Shown here in pieces: positions 4,675 to 5,065 of a stretch of DNA of 5,065 nucleotides. The translations under genes were made by a program, and so were the position numbers. Source of the DNA: JALHNF01 sp039809305 (lineage in GTDB: Bacteria; Patescibacteriota; Minisyncoccia; Phycocordibacterales; UBA5272); the NCBI GenBank assembly GCA_039809305.1, contig JBDHUT010000043.1, forward strand, positions 1 to 5,065, read 5' to 3'. A model generated the notes under the pieces. The model had not been told where the DNA came from. It ran no database searches and saw only the letters and a program-made list of their open reading frames with translations. Numbering within the stretch: position 1 is the stretch's first letter; each line of letters begins with the position of its first letter.

Positions 4675-4768
4675 GGCGCTTGTGAGGACCTAGTTCTCCC
4701 ACGGTTAATACATAAACCGTAGCCAAGTGCCACCAAAGAACACCGCCTAACCGCGGTGTTTTTTGTTT
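4675..4768 (+). ncRNA. Candidate structured RNA: three-way junction plus terminator
   Basis: The sequence folds without forcing. P1 is GGCGCTTG (4675-4682) with CAAGTGCC (4724-4731), 8 bp with one G-U. P2 is GAGGAC/GTTCTC (4684-4689, 4693-4698) with a three-base loop and one G-U. P3 is ACGGTT/AACCGT (4701-4706, 4715-4720), perfect, with an 8-base loop AATACATA. Junction strands are only 1, 2 and 3 bases. ACCAAAG links P1 to an 8-bp terminator hairpin. A promoter ends at the right distance, and no plus-strand protein gene follows, so it looks like a free-standing small RNA. I do not recognise it as tRNA, 5S, 6S, SRP RNA, RNase P or a riboswitch class I know. P1 followed by ACCA recalls a tRNA acceptor end. 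Expression is not shown by sequence alone. Confidence 0.5.
4739..4768 (+). terminator. Strong intrinsic terminator
   Basis: AACACCGC (4739-4746) pairs perfectly with GCGGTGTT (4753-4760) around CTAACC, followed by TTTTGTTT. The T-run is on the plus strand; read on the minus strand the tail is only CTTTGG, so it mainly ends plus-strand transcription, 11 bases before the convergent gene's stop codon. Confidence 0.85.
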
Positions 4769-4778
4769 CTGCATCCCT

Positions 4779-5065
4779 TTAATCATCTTCTGGATTGCCT
4801 TCGAACATTCGCTTCTTTCGGTCGTTTCCCTGCTTCCAATACGGCACAACACTCCAGAAATAGGCAGGGCCGCCGTTGACTCGTTTAACAATCACTCGAA
4901 GTCGACAACTATGCACAATGGCAATAAACTCGAAATAGTTCACAAGACACATCTTGTGTTCCCATCTACTGTTTATCTTAACTCTTTCGAATCGATTCCC
5001 CGACATTTCACCCTGTAACGTGTGAGAGTGTGTAATTATCTCCGGCACCAAATGCAGTAACTTCA
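4779..5065 (-). CDS. Hypothetical protein with FWSVVPYW motif, 5' end probably outside the window
   Basis: The minus-strand frame is open from the right edge (5065) to a TAA at 4781-4779, 94 complete codons. The product ends in a conserved-looking block, CRLRVIVKRVNGGPAYFWSV then VPYWKQGNDRKKRMFEGNPEDD. This has alternating beta strands, a basic linker and an acidic tail. The shape vaguely recalls small RelE/BECR-type nuclease folds, but I see no catalytic set and do not assign a function. Candidate starts inside the window are TTG at 5051 and ATG at 5006, the latter preceded by AGGGTGA but too closely for a normal ribosome binding site. Because the frame continues to the edge, the true start may lie beyond. 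It converges on the candidate structured RNA. Confidence 0.6.
   Translation of the reverse strand, partial: KLLHLVPEIITHSHTLQGEMSGNRFERVKINSRWEHKMCLVNYFEFIAIVHSCRLRVIVKRVNGGPAYFWSVVPYWKQGNDRKKRMFEGNPEDD

Noticed and set aside
4675..4735. Resemblance of the minus strand to the 3' half of 5S rRNA (GTGGGAGAACTAGGTC against GGGAGAGTAGGTC)
   Set aside because: The 5' half of 5S is absent upstream, the helix I partner is missing, and promoter and terminator signals point to the plus strand.
4667..4891. 74-codon minus-strand open frame crossing the candidate RNA and the end of the right-hand gene
   Set aside because: It overlaps the better-supported frame at 4779-5065 and runs through the terminator and antisense to the structured RNA; the product has no recognisable features.
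3098..5065. Attachment site: a second copy of the tRNA-Val 3' end marking an integrated element
   Set aside because: No recognisable duplicate of the T-arm/acceptor sequence was found in the window; only short GTTCGA matches occur.
1..5065. CRISPR arrays, insertion-sequence ends or recoded stop codons
   Set aside because: No regularly spaced repeats, transposase or terminal repeats were found, and the recognised proteins read through with the standard code without internal TGA.

Overview
The window looks like part of a small, AT-rich bacterial genome, most probably a Candidate Phyla Radiation (Patescibacteria) type organism. This assignment is an inference. It rests on short genes packed with gaps of a few bases, no clear Shine-Dalgarno in front of any protein gene, start codons only 6-7 bases behind -10 boxes, tRNA genes that mostly lack an encoded CCA, and a NYN-domain protein whose sequence resembles those I recall from that group. 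No taxonomic marker gene is present. The standard bacterial code works throughout.

Left part (1-3100, AT-rich, intact genes). On the minus strand there is a TfoX N-terminal-domain protein, cut by the window edge, 3 bases behind a short TspO/MBR protein; the two probably form one operon. Divergent from them, across only 38 bp, is a plus-strand endonuclease/exonuclease/phosphatase-fold hydrolase. Then come two divergent tRNA genes, Glu(UUC) on the minus strand and Ser(CGA) on the plus strand, whose promoters interleave in 65 bp. A minus-strand FAD-dependent oxidoreductase of the DAO type follows, then a plus-strand tRNA-Val(GAC) ending in a strong intrinsic terminator.

Right part (about 3140-5065, visibly richer in G+C, with long stretches that do not code cleanly). 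The minus strand carries a three-helix membrane protein of unknown function. Seven bases upstream of it lies a LabA-like NYN-domain gene that is broken by an internal, out-of-frame deletion. Upstream of that gene is a layered control region: a promoter, an intrinsic terminator about 40 bases downstream, a second promoter, and a 10-bp inverted repeat covering the start codon. Beyond it are an orphan coding-like fragment and a terminator-like hairpin resembling the one behind tRNA-Val.

The most unusual object is on the plus strand at about 4640-4768. A TTGCTT-17-TATATT promoter with an extended -10 is followed exactly at the predicted start by a compact three-way junction and then a strong terminator. 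I read it as a free-standing structured RNA of about 94 nt that I do not recognise. It converges on a minus-strand protein gene running off the right edge.

The composition change and decayed content after tRNA-Val suggest an acquired and degrading island. No integrase, clear attachment-site duplication, CRISPR array or insertion sequence was seen.
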